Assembly: GCA_050012495.1 (NCBI GenBank)
Contig: JBEKHB010000029.1
Span: 1-47,283 of the forward strand
DNA: 47,283 nt
Origin: BOG-1155 sp050012495
GTDB taxonomy: Bacteria > Desulfobacterota > Syntrophorhabdia > Syntrophorhabdales > WCHB1-27
Direction of reading: 5' to 3'
Positions within the stretch are counted from its first letter, which is position 1. Every line of letters starts with the position of its first letter. This document shows positions 7,621-16,760 of this stretch, in pieces. The translations under genes and the position numbers were made by a program. The notes under the pieces were generated by a model that did not search any database, was not told where the DNA came from, and saw only the letters and a program-made list of their open reading frames with translations.

Positions 7621-9222
7621 ATGAAAGAGGCCGGAAGTCCCAGGGCAAATCACCACGCAGCACTGGTGGCATCGGGTATCTTGCTCAGCCGCATCGCTGG
7701 TTTGCTGCGGGATCGTGTTTTTGCCTACTATTTCGGAAACTCTGACGCGGCCGACGCCTTCAGGGCTGCGTTCCGCATCCCGAATCTCCTGCAAAACCTC
7801 TTTGGTGAGGGGGCGCTCTCGGCTTCCTTCATCCCTGTATACGCCAATCTGCTTGCTCGTAACGCAGAAGATGAGGCGGACGATGTCGCCTGCGCGGTGT
7901 TCTGCCTGCTCACCCTGGCAATGTCGTGCCTGGTTCTCGTCGGCATACTCGCCACGCCGCTCTTGACGAGCGTTGTTGCGCCGGGATTCACGGGAGCCAA
8001 GCTCCAACTGACCATCAGTCTGGTGCGCATTCTCTTCCCCGGCGCCGGCCTCCTCGCGATCTCGGCCTGGTGCCTTGGCATTCTCAATAGCCATCGGCGG
8101 TTCTTCATCTCTTACTCTGCACCGGTCGCGTGGAACGTGATGATGATCATCTCATTGATCGGATTCGGAGGTCGCCTGGACCAGTTCGCGCTCACGAAAG
8201 TCCTGGCATGGGGATCCGTGGCGGGCAGCGCCTTGCAGCTTGGGGTACAGTTGCCCCTGGTCCTCCGTCTCATCCATAGATTCCGTCTAGTGATCGGGCT
8301 TGCCACGGAAAGCGTTCGGACCGTGGTCCGCAACTTTGCACCGATGCTCGTCAGTCGCGGCGTCGTGCAGATCAGCGCTTACATCGATACGCTGTTGGCA
8401 AGCTTCCTCCCGACGGGCGCCCTCGCCGCCCTCGTCTACGCTCAAACCTTGTACACCTTGCCGGTGAGCCTTTTTGGCATGTCCGTGGCTGCCGCCGAAT
8501 TGCCCGCCTTTTCCAGCGTCGTCGGTGAAGCCCATGAAGTCAGTGCCTACTTACAGGGTCGGCTGAACGCTGCTCTGCGCCGGATCGCCTTTTTTGTCGT
8601 CCCCTCCGCCATGGGGTTTCTCGCTCTCGGGGACGTCATTGCCGGGGCAATCTACCAGACAGGGAGGTTCGGGCACCGCGACTCGGTTTACGTGTGGGCG
8701 ATCCTGGCCGGGTCCGCTATAGGCCTCCTGGCCACCACGTTGGGCAGATTGTACGCGTCCGCGTATTATGCGCTGCGGGATACGCGCACCCCCCTTCGTT
8801 TTGCGGTCCTGCGGGTTTTCCTGACCGCTGTGCTGGGATATATAGCGGCCCTGCATCTGCCGCACTTCCTGGGCCTTGACCCACGGTGGGGGGTCGTGGG
8901 ACTTACCGCATCGGCCGGACTGGCGGGGTGGCTGGAGTTGGCGCTCCTGCGGAATGCGCTAAAAGCACGGGTCGGCAACACCGGTCTGCCCGTTTCGTTC
9001 ACAGGCAAGCTATGGATCGCGGCTGCAATCGCCGCAGCTTTTGGCTGGGGACCCAAACTGATGATGAGCTGGCGCCATCCGATTACGCGTGCCCTAGCCT
9101 GCCTGGCATTGTACGGCGTCGTCTACTTCGCCATGACGGCCGTTTTGCGCGTGCCGGAGATGGGAGGGCTCATCAAGAAGGTCACCGGTTGGGCGAGGGC
9201 CCGCCACGGCCGCCGCCGTTGA
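7621..9222 (+). CDS. murJ: Lipid II flippase MurJ
   Basis: The 533-residue integral membrane protein of the MOP/MATE-like superfamily moves lipid II across the inner membrane for peptidoglycan synthesis. The characteristic N-terminal region is present: ASGILLSRIAGLLRDRVFA near residues 18-36, then DAFRAAFRIPNLLQNLFGEG and ALSASFIPVY. About 14 hydrophobic segments alternate through the chain, as expected. The Shine-Dalgarno sequence is weak, which fits a downstream position in the proC-pcm-murJ operon. The gene converges on the protease gene at 9270 with only 47 bases between them. Confidence 0.96.
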   Translation: MKEAGSPRANHHAALVASGILLSRIAGLLRDRVFAYYFGNSDAADAFRAAFRIPNLLQNLFGEGALSASFIPVYANLLARNAEDEADDVACAVFCLLTLAMSCLVLVGILATPLLTSVVAPGFTGAKLQLTISLVRILFPGAGLLAISAWCLGILNSHRRFFISYSAPVAWNVMMIISLIGFGGRLDQFALTKVLAWGSVAGSALQLGVQLPLVLRLIHRFRLVIGLATESVRTVVRNFAPMLVSRGVVQISAYIDTLLASFLPTGALAALVYAQTLYTLPVSLFGMSVAAAELPAFSSVVGEAHEVSAYLQGRLNAALRRIAFFVVPSAMGFLALGDVIAGAIYQTGRFGHRDSVYVWAILAGSAIGLLATTLGRLYASAYYALRDTRTPLRFAVLRVFLTAVLGYIAALHLPHFLGLDPRWGVVGLTASAGLAGWLELALLRNALKARVGNTGLPVSFTGKLWIAAAIAAAFGWGPKLMMSWRHPITRALACLALYGVVYFAMTAVLRVPEMGGLIKKVTGWARARHGRRR

Positions 9223-9269
9223 AGACTTCCACCATCCGCGCCTCGTTGTGCTTTCTTAGTCGGTGAGCT

Positions 9270-10940
9270 TCATTCTTTGTTCGTGGTGGCCGCGCCGGTC
9301 ATCCTCGACTGATTCTTGCAGCCTAATTCGACGCCCAAATTGCAGCTTATCTCGTAATCAAGCAGGGCCTCGGCGGTGCGACCGAGCCGTTCATAGGCGA
9401 AGCCTTTGTTGTTAAAAGCTAACCCGCAATCGGGATTTATCCTGATGGCGGTGTTGCAATCATCAATGGCCTGCTGCAGCGACCCCTTGTTTGCGTAGGC
9501 GCCCCCTCTGTTCGCGTACGCGATATCGTTCTTGGGGTCAAGCGTTATGGCCTTCGAAGTGATCTCGATCACTCTGTCCATCTGGCCGTTATTGAAGCAG
9601 GCAATGCTTTCCGCAAGGAGGTCTTTCACTATCCTGGGGATTTCCGCGGGTGGGAATCCCGCGAGGCGCGTGAAATTCTTGCAGGCTATCCCGACGCCGC
9701 CACGGCAGGCATCCTCGTAGTCGGCCTTGGCTTTGTCCGTCGCGCCCCGTTTTTCGAGCACAACCCCGCGATTATTGTAATAGCTCATATTTTTCGGAGA
9801 CAGCTCTATCGCCCGGACCGCGTCGATGAGCGCCTGGTCGGTGAACCCTTTTTCGCAATACGCGAGGGCCCGGTAGCTGTATGCCAGATCGTTGAGAGGG
9901 TCCAGCTCCACCGCCCTGTCGCAATCTGACGCCGCGTCGTCATAGAGCGTCCTCTTATAGTAGGCAAAACACCTGTCCGCATAGGGGCCGGAGAGTCCGG
10001 GATCGAGGGCGATGGCGGCAGAAGCGGCCCTGATCGCCTCGGCCCACCGCCCTTTCGCGATGTTGTCGCGCGCTTTTTTTGCCCACCCGGTCGCCTCGCG
10101 CGTGTCTGCGATTACCACGGCGCCCTTTTGCTGCGCGCCAAATCCCTTCTCCGGAGATTGTTGCTCCCTGCTTTCAGATTTTTCCGGTTTTTCGGACGTG
10201 TCCGATGTCTCTATCAAGACGACGGCATCCCTGTATGCGGCAAAGATCTTATCGCCCGTCAGATCCGGCAGGTCCCCGTCTTTCGGCACATCTTCTTCAG
10301 CGAAATCCGCCACCATGCTCGACAACAGCGACGATTTGATGGCGAAATTCGTTCCTTCCGGCGCGTTACCGCGGAACTTGAGAAACCAAACCGGATTCAG
10401 ACCGTAACAGATCACCCCGATGACCCTGCCTTTCGCGTCGAGCAGGGGACCGCCGCTGTTGCCCTGGTTGACCTGCGCGGTAACCCTGAAATGTCTGTTA
10501 TCCTCTTCTATTCCAACCGTGGACGCGATGATGCCTTTTGTGATGCTCAACCTGTCGCCGAGCTGGCCGCGAAGAGGATAACCCATCACATAGACTTCCT
10601 GGCCGGGTTTCACCCCATCCGAGGGGGCGATCGTAAACCGCGCGACCCCTGTGGGGGGCTTTTCGGCAGGCTTGTCAAAGCCGATCAGGGCCAGGTCGTT
10701 GTGCATATCGAGGCGGAGCACCTTGCCTTTGGCCGTCCGCCCGTCCCTGAAGGTCATCTTGATCTGTTTTGCGCCGGCCGCGACGTGGTAATTGGTCACC
10801 ACGACCGGCAATGTGCCGACGAGAAAGCCCGTGCCGCTACCGCTCCATTCTGCGGCACACAAGAGAGAGACCGAAAAGCAGAAAACGAGAGGGGCGAAAA
10901 GAAGAACGCGACGCATCGTATATGCGTGAAGCTTCGACAT
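9270..10940 (-). CDS. Secreted S1C (HtrA-like) serine protease with C-terminal TPR repeats
   Basis: The 556-residue protein starts with a signal peptide (hydrophobic core LLFAPLVFCFSVSLLCAA, ~13-30), so it should act in the periplasm or outside. The trypsin-like domain shows the complete triad: H52 in TNYHVA, D82 in MHNDLALIGF, S162 in QGNSGGPL. No PDZ domain follows; instead about 260 residues of tetratricopeptide repeats run from ~290 to the end (for example SGPYADRCFAYYKRTLYDDA and LAYSYRALAYCEKGFTDQAL). This replaces the usual HtrA regulatory module with a protein-interaction scaffold. A second methionine at residue 9 (10916) would give a more typical signal peptide. It lies 67 bases downstream of trmFO and may be co-transcribed. 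Confidence 0.88.
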   Translation of the reverse strand: MSKLHAYTMRRVLLFAPLVFCFSVSLLCAAEWSGSGTGFLVGTLPVVVTNYHVAAGAKQIKMTFRDGRTAKGKVLRLDMHNDLALIGFDKPAEKPPTGVARFTIAPSDGVKPGQEVYVMGYPLRGQLGDRLSITKGIIASTVGIEEDNRHFRVTAQVNQGNSGGPLLDAKGRVIGVICYGLNPVWFLKFRGNAPEGTNFAIKSSLLSSMVADFAEEDVPKDGDLPDLTGDKIFAAYRDAVVLIETSDTSEKPEKSESREQQSPEKGFGAQQKGAVVIADTREATGWAKKARDNIAKGRWAEAIRAASAAIALDPGLSGPYADRCFAYYKRTLYDDAASDCDRAVELDPLNDLAYSYRALAYCEKGFTDQALIDAVRAIELSPKNMSYYNNRGVVLEKRGATDKAKADYEDACRGGVGIACKNFTRLAGFPPAEIPRIVKDLLAESIACFNNGQMDRVIEITSKAITLDPKNDIAYANRGGAYANKGSLQQAIDDCNTAIRINPDCGLAFNNKGFAYERLGRTAEALLDYEISCNLGVELGCKNQSRMTGAATTNKE

Positions 10941-11007
10941 CGGGATCTCCGGCTTTGTAGTCTTTTACTCATAGTACCCCAAAGAAAGAGAATTGAAAAC
11001 AAAATAT

Positions 11008-12300
11008 TTACTGCATGTCTTCGGCCACCCTCTCCTTCCACCGCGCTATGGCGGAAAGCGCCCTCTCCGCCACTATCTCCTTCTTTCGCTTGTGATACCC
11101 CTCAAGGAGCCCGAAGTTCACGTTCATCGGCTGAAAATCCTTCCTCTCCGTCCCTATATACCGGTAGAGCGCCCCGATGCAGGTGGTCGGCTCGGGCGCC
11201 GTAAACTTTTTGCCCCGCTCGTAGTAAAGCGCTGCGACCCCTGCGAGCAACCCCATGGCCGTCGATTCCATATACCCTTCCACGCCCGTGATCTGTCCCG
11301 CAAAGAAGATCCTCCCGTCCGTCCTGAGCTGAAGGCCGGCTAAGACGGAAGGCGAATTGATGAAGGTATTTCTATGGATGCTGCCGTATCTGAAAAACCT
11401 CGCCTCCCGCAGGGCCGGGATGAGGCGGAATACCCTTTCCTGCTCGGGGTACGTGAGCTTCGTCTGGAAGCCCACCATATTGTACATGTTCCCCGGGACA
11501 TCCTCCCGCCGGAGCTGCAGGACGGCATACGGCTCGCAGCCCGTCCTTTTGTCGCGGAGACCGACGGGCTTCATGGGACCGAAAAGGAGCGTATGCGTCC
11601 CCCTCTCGGCCATCACCTCTATGGGCAGGCATCCCTCAAAGTAGGGCGTCTCCTCGAACTCCTTCAGATCGACCCTCTCGGCCAGCCGGAGCGCCTCGTA
11701 GAACACCTCGTACTCTTGCCTCGTGAGGGGACAATTGAGGTAGTCATCGCAGCCCGGGGCGTAGCGGGCGCCGAAAAAGGCGCGAGACATGTCGATGCTG
11801 TCGCCATCGAGGATAGGCGATATCGCGTCGAAAAAATGGAGGTTCGTCATGCCTGTCGCCGCCCTTATCCGCTCGGAGAGGATAGGCGCGGTGAGAGGAC
11901 CCGTGGCGACGATCACGATGCCGTCCTGGGGCAGGTCCGTCTTCTCCGCCCTCACCACCCTGATCCGGGGATGAGCCAAGATGGCGGAGGTGACCCTTTC
12001 CGCGAACCGGCGCCTGTCGACGACGAGGGCTTTGCCGCCCGGTATGGCGCACTCATCGGCCACCCCTACCATAAGGGCGCCGAGGAGGCGAAGCTCTGCC
12101 TTCAGAAGACCGTGCGCGTTCGTCAGCTCCTTCGACTTCAGGGAATTGCTGCAGACAAGCTCGGAGAGATAGTCGGTCTTGTGGGCCGGTGTCCGCGAGA
12201 CGGGCCGCATCTCGTAGAGCACAGCATGCCCGCCTAACCGGGCGATCTGATAGGCAGCCTCGCTTCCGGCCAGGCCGCCCCCGATTATCCTGATTTCCAC
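11008..12300 (-). CDS. trmFO: Folate-dependent tRNA (uracil-5-)-methyltransferase TrmFO
   Basis: The 430-residue flavoprotein makes m5U54 in the T-loop of tRNAs, using methylenetetrahydrofolate and FADH2. The FAD-binding start IRIIGGGLAGSEAAYQIA, the YEMRP motif and SNSLKSKELTNAHGLLK are hallmarks; EGYMESTAMGLLAG lies near the C-terminus. I place the start at GTG 12300: it has GGAAGGG seven bases upstream and puts the FAD motif directly at the N-terminus, as in the family. A longer frame from 12372 would add 24 residues read from topA sequence in another frame. The gene overlaps the 3' end of topA by 16 bases, indicating coupling. The dprA-topA-trmFO order is conserved in many bacteria. Confidence 0.95.
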   Translation of the reverse strand: MEIRIIGGGLAGSEAAYQIARLGGHAVLYEMRPVSRTPAHKTDYLSELVCSNSLKSKELTNAHGLLKAELRLLGALMVGVADECAIPGGKALVVDRRRFAERVTSAILAHPRIRVVRAEKTDLPQDGIVIVATGPLTAPILSERIRAATGMTNLHFFDAISPILDGDSIDMSRAFFGARYAPGCDDYLNCPLTRQEYEVFYEALRLAERVDLKEFEETPYFEGCLPIEVMAERGTHTLLFGPMKPVGLRDKRTGCEPYAVLQLRREDVPGNMYNMVGFQTKLTYPEQERVFRLIPALREARFFRYGSIHRNTFINSPSVLAGLQLRTDGRIFFAGQITGVEGYMESTAMGLLAGVAALYYERGKKFTAPEPTTCIGALYRYIGTERKDFQPMNVNFGLLEGYHKRKKEIVAERALSAIARWKERVAEDMQ

Positions 12301-14555
12301 TCGCAGCCCTTCCGCAGGCAGCTCGACCTTCCCCTGTAGCCGAAAAGGACAGGCGCCGCGCACACAGGGCATTGACCCTCCTTCGGCTGGAAGCTCGTGG
12401 CAAAGTCACAGTCGGGATAACGGGAGCATCCGTAGAATTTCTTTTTCTTCTTGGAGATCCGCTCCACCAGCTCACCCGGGCAGCCCTCCTGAGGGCAGTG
12501 GAGACCCGTAGTGAACGGTCTTGTATACTTGCAGTCGGGATAGTTGCCGCACGCGATGAAACGGCCAAAACGGCCGCTCTTTTCCACCAGAGTGCCGCCG
12601 CATTGGGGGCACGCGCCGTACGTCGTCTCCTCGACGATAGAGATGTTTCCGTCTTTATCGACGGTGACGTTCTTCTTGTTCTTGCAGGCAGGGCGGCCGC
12701 TGCAGACCAGGTATTCCCCATTCTTGCCCCAGCGGAGGATCATGTTTTTGCCGCACCTGTCGCATATGATCGAAGTCTCCTTCTCCTCAGCTTTTAGGTT
12801 CTTCATCTTTGTCTTGGCGGAGCCCATCTCCTCCTGCAGGACGCCGTAAAACTCGCTCAGGGACGTGACCCAGTTATTCTCCTCCTCCTCGATGCGGTCG
12901 AGGCCCTCCTCCATCCGCGCGGTAAAATCGACGTCGATCACCTTGGGGAAAAACTCCGCGAGGAGGCGGTGGACCGTTCTGCCGAGCGGCACCGGCGCGA
13001 GACTCCCTTTTTCCTTGTGGACGTAGCCTCTCTCCTGGATGGTGCTCACTATCGCCGCGTAAGTGGAAGGGCGTCCGATCCCCTTTGCCTCGAGGGTCTT
13101 TATGAGGGTGGCTTCCGAGTAGCGCGGAGGCGGGCTTGTAAAATGCTGGCTCGCGTCGAGGTGCGTGAGGGAAAGGATATCCCCCTTTTTCATATCGGGC
13201 AGGTAGGCCCGCTCGTCTTCGCTCTTGTCCACCTCAAAAACCCTGGTAAAACCGTCGAACACCACCTTGGAGCCGCGGGCGACAAACATGCAGGTCTGAG
13301 GGGGGAGGCTCGGTGAGCTTTGCTCATCGAGGGGGCGCTGAGCCCCAATGGTAGTGCAGCCCTTCGCGGTGATCTCCGCAACCCTGAGATGCAGCCTCTG
13401 CCGCGCCATCTGGGACGCCACGAACCGCCGCCATATCAGCTCATAAAGGGCGAACAAGTCCTTATCGAGATGGGCTTTCAGTTTCTCGGGTGTAAGTTTC
13501 ACGTTCGTCGGCCTGATCCCCTCATGGGCGTCCTGGGCCGTCTTGCTGTTGCTGAAAATATTCGGCTTTCCCGGGACATAGGCCGCCCCGAATGCTGCGT
13601 CGATGAGCTTTCTCGCCTCACCCATCGCCTCATTCGAGATGCGCACCGAATCGGTTCTCATGTAGGTAATGAGACCTGTCGTGGTATTCTTGCCGATCTC
13701 CACACCCTCAAAGAGTTTTTGGGCCACGAGCATGGTCTTTTTTGGAGAGAACTTGAGCCTGCTCGACGCATCCTGCTGGAGGGTGCTCGTTTTGAAGGGC
13801 GGATAGGGGCTCGCAAACCGCTCCTTCTCCTCGACCCCGGCGACGATGAACGGCGTGCCTTTCAGGGAAGACCTGATCTTTTCCGCCTCCTCTTTTGTTC
13901 GTATGCGCGCCTTTGCACCGTCAACCTTTTCGAGCTTGGCTTTTATCTTCTCCCCGCTTGAAAGTGTCAGCTCGGCCTCGATATTCCAGTACTCTTCCTT
14001 GACAAAAGCCTCTATCTCATCTTCCCTCTCACAGACGAGCTTAAGGGCGACCGACTGCACCCTCCCGGCCGAAAGCCCATACTTTACCCTTTCCCACAAT
14101 AGCGGGCTTATCTCGTAGCCGACAAGCCGGTCGAGTATGCGCCTCGCCTTCTGCGCGTCATACTTCGACTCGTCAAGGTTCTGCGGCGACGCCATCGCCT
14201 CCAGCACCGCCTTCTTGGTAATCTCGTTGAACAACACCCTTTTTACGGGGGTGTTGCGGCCGATCACCTCCGCCACGTGGAACGCGATGGCCTCACCCTC
14301 CCTGTCAGGGTCCGAGCCTATATAAATGTTGTCCGCCTCCTTGCTCGCCTTCTTGATCTCGGCCACGATCCGCGCCTTGCTTTTCATGACCGCAAATTGC
14401 GGCGTGAAGCCGTGATTCACGTCCACACCCATCGTGCTCTTGGGCAGGTCCTTGATGTGGCCGTAGGTGGCCCTGATTATATAATCTTTCCCCAGGAATT
14501 TGGAGAGAGTCTTCATTTTCGTCGGTGACTCAACGACAAGCAGCGATTTCGTCAT
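12285..14555 (-). CDS. topA: DNA topoisomerase I
   Basis: The 756-residue type IA topoisomerase relaxes negative supercoils. The TOPRIM domain has E9 and SDPDREGEA (81-89). The active-site tyrosine is Y298 in GLITYMRTDSVRIS. Three four-cysteine zinc modules follow the core (CDRCGK, CPQCGG, CPQEGCPG), and the end CPVCAAPVLFGYRGRSSC is a fourth, divergent one. Residues ~401-421, lying between two strands of the core (VAEITAKGC and CMFVARGSKVVFDGF), come from an in-frame copy of the twin-hairpin element; relatives normally have a short turn there. The reading frame is intact across it, so the insertion is presumably tolerated. The start overlaps the dprA stop by one base. Confidence 0.97.
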   Translation of the reverse strand: MTKSLLVVESPTKMKTLSKFLGKDYIIRATYGHIKDLPKSTMGVDVNHGFTPQFAVMKSKARIVAEIKKASKEADNIYIGSDPDREGEAIAFHVAEVIGRNTPVKRVLFNEITKKAVLEAMASPQNLDESKYDAQKARRILDRLVGYEISPLLWERVKYGLSAGRVQSVALKLVCEREDEIEAFVKEEYWNIEAELTLSSGEKIKAKLEKVDGAKARIRTKEEAEKIRSSLKGTPFIVAGVEEKERFASPYPPFKTSTLQQDASSRLKFSPKKTMLVAQKLFEGVEIGKNTTTGLITYMRTDSVRISNEAMGEARKLIDAAFGAAYVPGKPNIFSNSKTAQDAHEGIRPTNVKLTPEKLKAHLDKDLFALYELIWRRFVASQMARQRLHLRVAEITAKGCTTIGAQRPLDEQSSPSLPPQTCMFVARGSKVVFDGFTRVFEVDKSEDERAYLPDMKKGDILSLTHLDASQHFTSPPPRYSEATLIKTLEAKGIGRPSTYAAIVSTIQERGYVHKEKGSLAPVPLGRTVHRLLAEFFPKVIDVDFTARMEEGLDRIEEEENNWVTSLSEFYGVLQEEMGSAKTKMKNLKAEEKETSIICDRCGKNMILRWGKNGEYLVCSGRPACKNKKNVTVDKDGNISIVEETTYGACPQCGGTLVEKSGRFGRFIACGNYPDCKYTRPFTTGLHCPQEGCPGELVERISKKKKKFYGCSRYPDCDFATSFQPKEGQCPVCAAPVLFGYRGRSSCLRKGCEWKSG
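13297..13348 (-). repeat. Twin-hairpin element inside topA
   Basis: Read on the coding strand: GGGGC-TCAGC-GCCCC, then TGAGC-AAA-GCTCA, then CGAGCCTCCCCCCTCAG. It matches the mutS2 and mutS2-dnaG copies base for base through the first hairpin. The second stem has T-A at its outer pair where the other copies have C-G, a compensatory change. It is translated as IGAQRPLDEQSSP, the same frame as in mutS2. Confidence 0.85.
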
Positions 14556-15610
14556 TACACCTTCCTCACGTAGAATCCTCCGGGTACAGGTCTCACTATA
14601 TCCTTCATTTCGAGCCTGGTAAGGACCGCCATTACCTTCCGCGCCTCAAACCCGCTCTTCTCGATCAGCTCGTCCACGTGCAGCCTCTCGGAACCCAATA
14701 GTGTGTAAATATAATCCTCATCGCCATCCATATCAATAGCCGATTTCGTCCGGAGCTCTATACGGGGGAAACAACAGGTCAGGATATCGTTGACATCCTC
14801 CACCAGAAGCGCCCCCTGTTTGATGAGGCTGTTCCCGCCTTTATATGCCTCATCGAAGACCCTGCCGGGTATGGCCATTACCTCCCGCCCATAATCGAGC
14901 GCCAGCCGGGCCGTGATGAGAGAGCCGCTTTTTTGAGATGCCTCCACCACGAGCACGCCCTTGGAGAGGCCGGCTATGATCCTGTTCCGCGCGGGAAAAT
15001 GGCCCAACCACGGTGTTTCTCCAACTCTGTATTCGGTGAGCAGGGCGCCTTCTTGCGCGATGCCCTTAAAGAGCGACCAGTTCTCCGCGGGATAACACCT
15101 GTCGATGCCGCATCCCAGCACAGCCACCGTCCCGCCCTTCCCGTGGAGCGCCCCTTTGTGGGCTGCCGCGTCTATCCCCCTCGCGAGACCGCTGACGATA
15201 GTGATCCCTGCCGAGGACAATGCATCGGCGATACGCTCGGCGAGAAGCATCCCCTCGAAGCTTGCCTTCCTCGCCCCCACCACGGCGAAGGCCTCATGCG
15301 GAAGCGGGAGAGGCCCCTTCTTGTACAACACAAGAGGCGCGTCGGGTATCTCTCTGAGGAACGGCGGGTACGCGCTGTCCCTTATGGTGAGGACGGCAGC
15401 GCCCATGTGGGAAAGCCGCGCCAGGTCCTCGTCAATCGTCTCGAATGCGCGAAAGTCGCGTATCGCCTTGTCATCGGCGGCATTTTCAGCCTTTTCCCTC
15501 CCCTCGAAGAGGGCGGCGATGCTTTCGTGGTCCTCGACCAGCCTTTTCTTGCGCACGTGACCGATCTTGTCGACTCGTGAAAGCGCCAGAAGGGCCGTCA
15601 GTTCTTCCAT
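14555..15610 (-). CDS. dprA: DNA-processing protein DprA
   Basis: The 351-residue protein loads RecA on single-stranded DNA taken up during transformation; it is also found in many bacteria not known to be competent. The Rossmann-like core has AVVGARKAS, ITIVSGLARGIDAAAHKGAL, VAVLGCGIDRCYPAEN, PARNRIIAGLSKGVLVVEA and SGSLITARLALDYGREV. The C-terminal ~65 residues form the winged-helix domain found in many DprA proteins (DELIEKSGFEARKVMAVL). No strong Shine-Dalgarno sequence precedes the ATG. It overlaps topA by one base. No other competence gene is visible in the window. Confidence 0.95.
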   Translation of the reverse strand: MEELTALLALSRVDKIGHVRKKRLVEDHESIAALFEGREKAENAADDKAIRDFRAFETIDEDLARLSHMGAAVLTIRDSAYPPFLREIPDAPLVLYKKGPLPLPHEAFAVVGARKASFEGMLLAERIADALSSAGITIVSGLARGIDAAAHKGALHGKGGTVAVLGCGIDRCYPAENWSLFKGIAQEGALLTEYRVGETPWLGHFPARNRIIAGLSKGVLVVEASQKSGSLITARLALDYGREVMAIPGRVFDEAYKGGNSLIKQGALLVEDVNDILTCCFPRIELRTKSAIDMDGDEDYIYTLLGSERLHVDELIEKSGFEARKVMAVLTRLEMKDIVRPVPGGFYVRKV

Positions 15611-15657
15611 GGCGAGTGAACGGGAGAGCAGCCCGGGGCTTAGAGCCGCGTGGGTCT

Positions 15658-16314
15658 CTACTCTTTCCCGCTATCCCCTTTTTCGTCGTGTGTGAAACGC
15701 CTTATATAGAATTGACCCATCCGGTAGAACTCCCTTCCCATCAGGGTCCTGGAGAGGTCATCGCTCCACCATTTGTCCGCCTTGAAATACGACACGCTCA
15801 CCGGTTTGACCAGAACGAGCATAGAATCGTCCGCCTTTGCCGGGCCGTAGAGCAGTTGGTATCTCTTCGAGGCATAGCCGGGCACGACGAGGACGATCTT
15901 TTTGATCCCCTGTTTCAAAAGCTCCGCTCGGGCAGCCTGCGCCTTTGCCGCGTCATCCCCTTCGACGGTCAGCGCGTGCACCGCACCCTCTTTTATGCCC
16001 CTCTCCCTGGCCATCCTCCCCACAATATCCTTCATGCTGAAACCGAACAGACGGTCGTCTTCCACCCATATGGCCTTGCCATTGCCCGCCCAGTATTCCC
16101 TGAAGGCATCGATGTACAGTTCCCCGTTCTTGTCTTCCTGGATGCGCGGGACAAAAATGGCGTCACAAGGGACTACCTTGTCCTCGTGACGAAAACGGCC
16201 CGCCATGATCTTCAGTGAAAACGGATGGACCAGGACACCGGCGAGAATCATGCAGGCAATGAGCAGAAAGACCACGCACCCGCAACCCGCCTTTCCCTTT
16301 CCGGCTTTACCCAT
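15658..16314 (-). CDS. DUF218 (YdcF/SanA/ElyC)-like membrane-anchored protein
   Basis: The 218-residue protein has an N-terminal hydrophobic anchor (CVVFLLIACMILAGVLVHPF, about 14-33) and a soluble domain that resembles DUF218. Points of similarity are CDAIFVPRIQE, a central IKEGAVHALTVEGDDAAKAQA stretch with the expected acidic residues, and IVLVVPGYASKRYQLLYG, which matches the usual VTS.yH..R segment. Relatives act in envelope polysaccharide or vancomycin-resistance phenotypes, but their chemistry is mostly unknown. I chose ATG 16314, which overlaps the RDD stop codon (TGATG) and has GGAG upstream. The match to the family is moderate. Confidence 0.65.
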   Translation of the reverse strand: MGKAGKGKAGCGCVVFLLIACMILAGVLVHPFSLKIMAGRFRHEDKVVPCDAIFVPRIQEDKNGELYIDAFREYWAGNGKAIWVEDDRLFGFSMKDIVGRMARERGIKEGAVHALTVEGDDAAKAQAARAELLKQGIKKIVLVVPGYASKRYQLLYGPAKADDSMLVLVKPVSVSYFKADKWWSDDLSRTLMGREFYRMGQFYIRRFTHDEKGDSGKE

Positions 16315-16760
16315 CACTCCTCCTGTATCACCATTGTTCCCGCGATGACATCGTGAAGCGCCCGGCCTCCGGACAGCAATGCCATACAGAAGCCCAGGAA
16401 CAAGGGAAGGGCCGATAACCAATATGCCAGAGCCCTTACCAGAGACCTCGTCACACCGAGAGGCGCGTTATCTCTCCTCCCCACGACCCTGAGCCTGAAA
16501 ATACACTTTCCAAAAGTGTTCTCACCAGCCGCGGTGAGATACGTAAAATAGAACAGAAAAAGAAAAATTTCAAAGAAAAAGAAGATGGGGACGAAGGCCC
16601 GCAGGGTCGAAAGCAGTTCGTAGAAAGAGGCCCGGCCCACGCCAATGCCCATCACGGCGCCACTCAACCCCGACGCGAAGAGGAGCACGGAGACAGACAG
16701 GACAAAGGAGAGGTCCACGAGGAAAGCCAGAAATCTTGCGAACAGGGACGCCCTTTTCAT
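16314..16760 (-). CDS. RDD-family membrane protein
   Basis: The 148-residue protein has three or four hydrophobic segments: residues ~8-40, a long one with PIFFFFEIFLFLFYFTYL, and LAYWLSALPLFLGFCMALL. The RDD-type signatures are R9..D17 in the first segment, ENTFGKCIFRLRVV, and GRALHDVIAGTMVI near the end. RDD proteins are thought to be small transporters or ion-stress proteins; no substrate can be inferred. It overlaps rsmE by ATGA and the next gene by one base, so it lies inside the operon. Confidence 0.85.
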   Translation of the reverse strand: MKRASLFARFLAFLVDLSFVLSVSVLLFASGLSGAVMGIGVGRASFYELLSTLRAFVPIFFFFEIFLFLFYFTYLTAAGENTFGKCIFRLRVVGRRDNAPLGVTRSLVRALAYWLSALPLFLGFCMALLSGGRALHDVIAGTMVIQEE

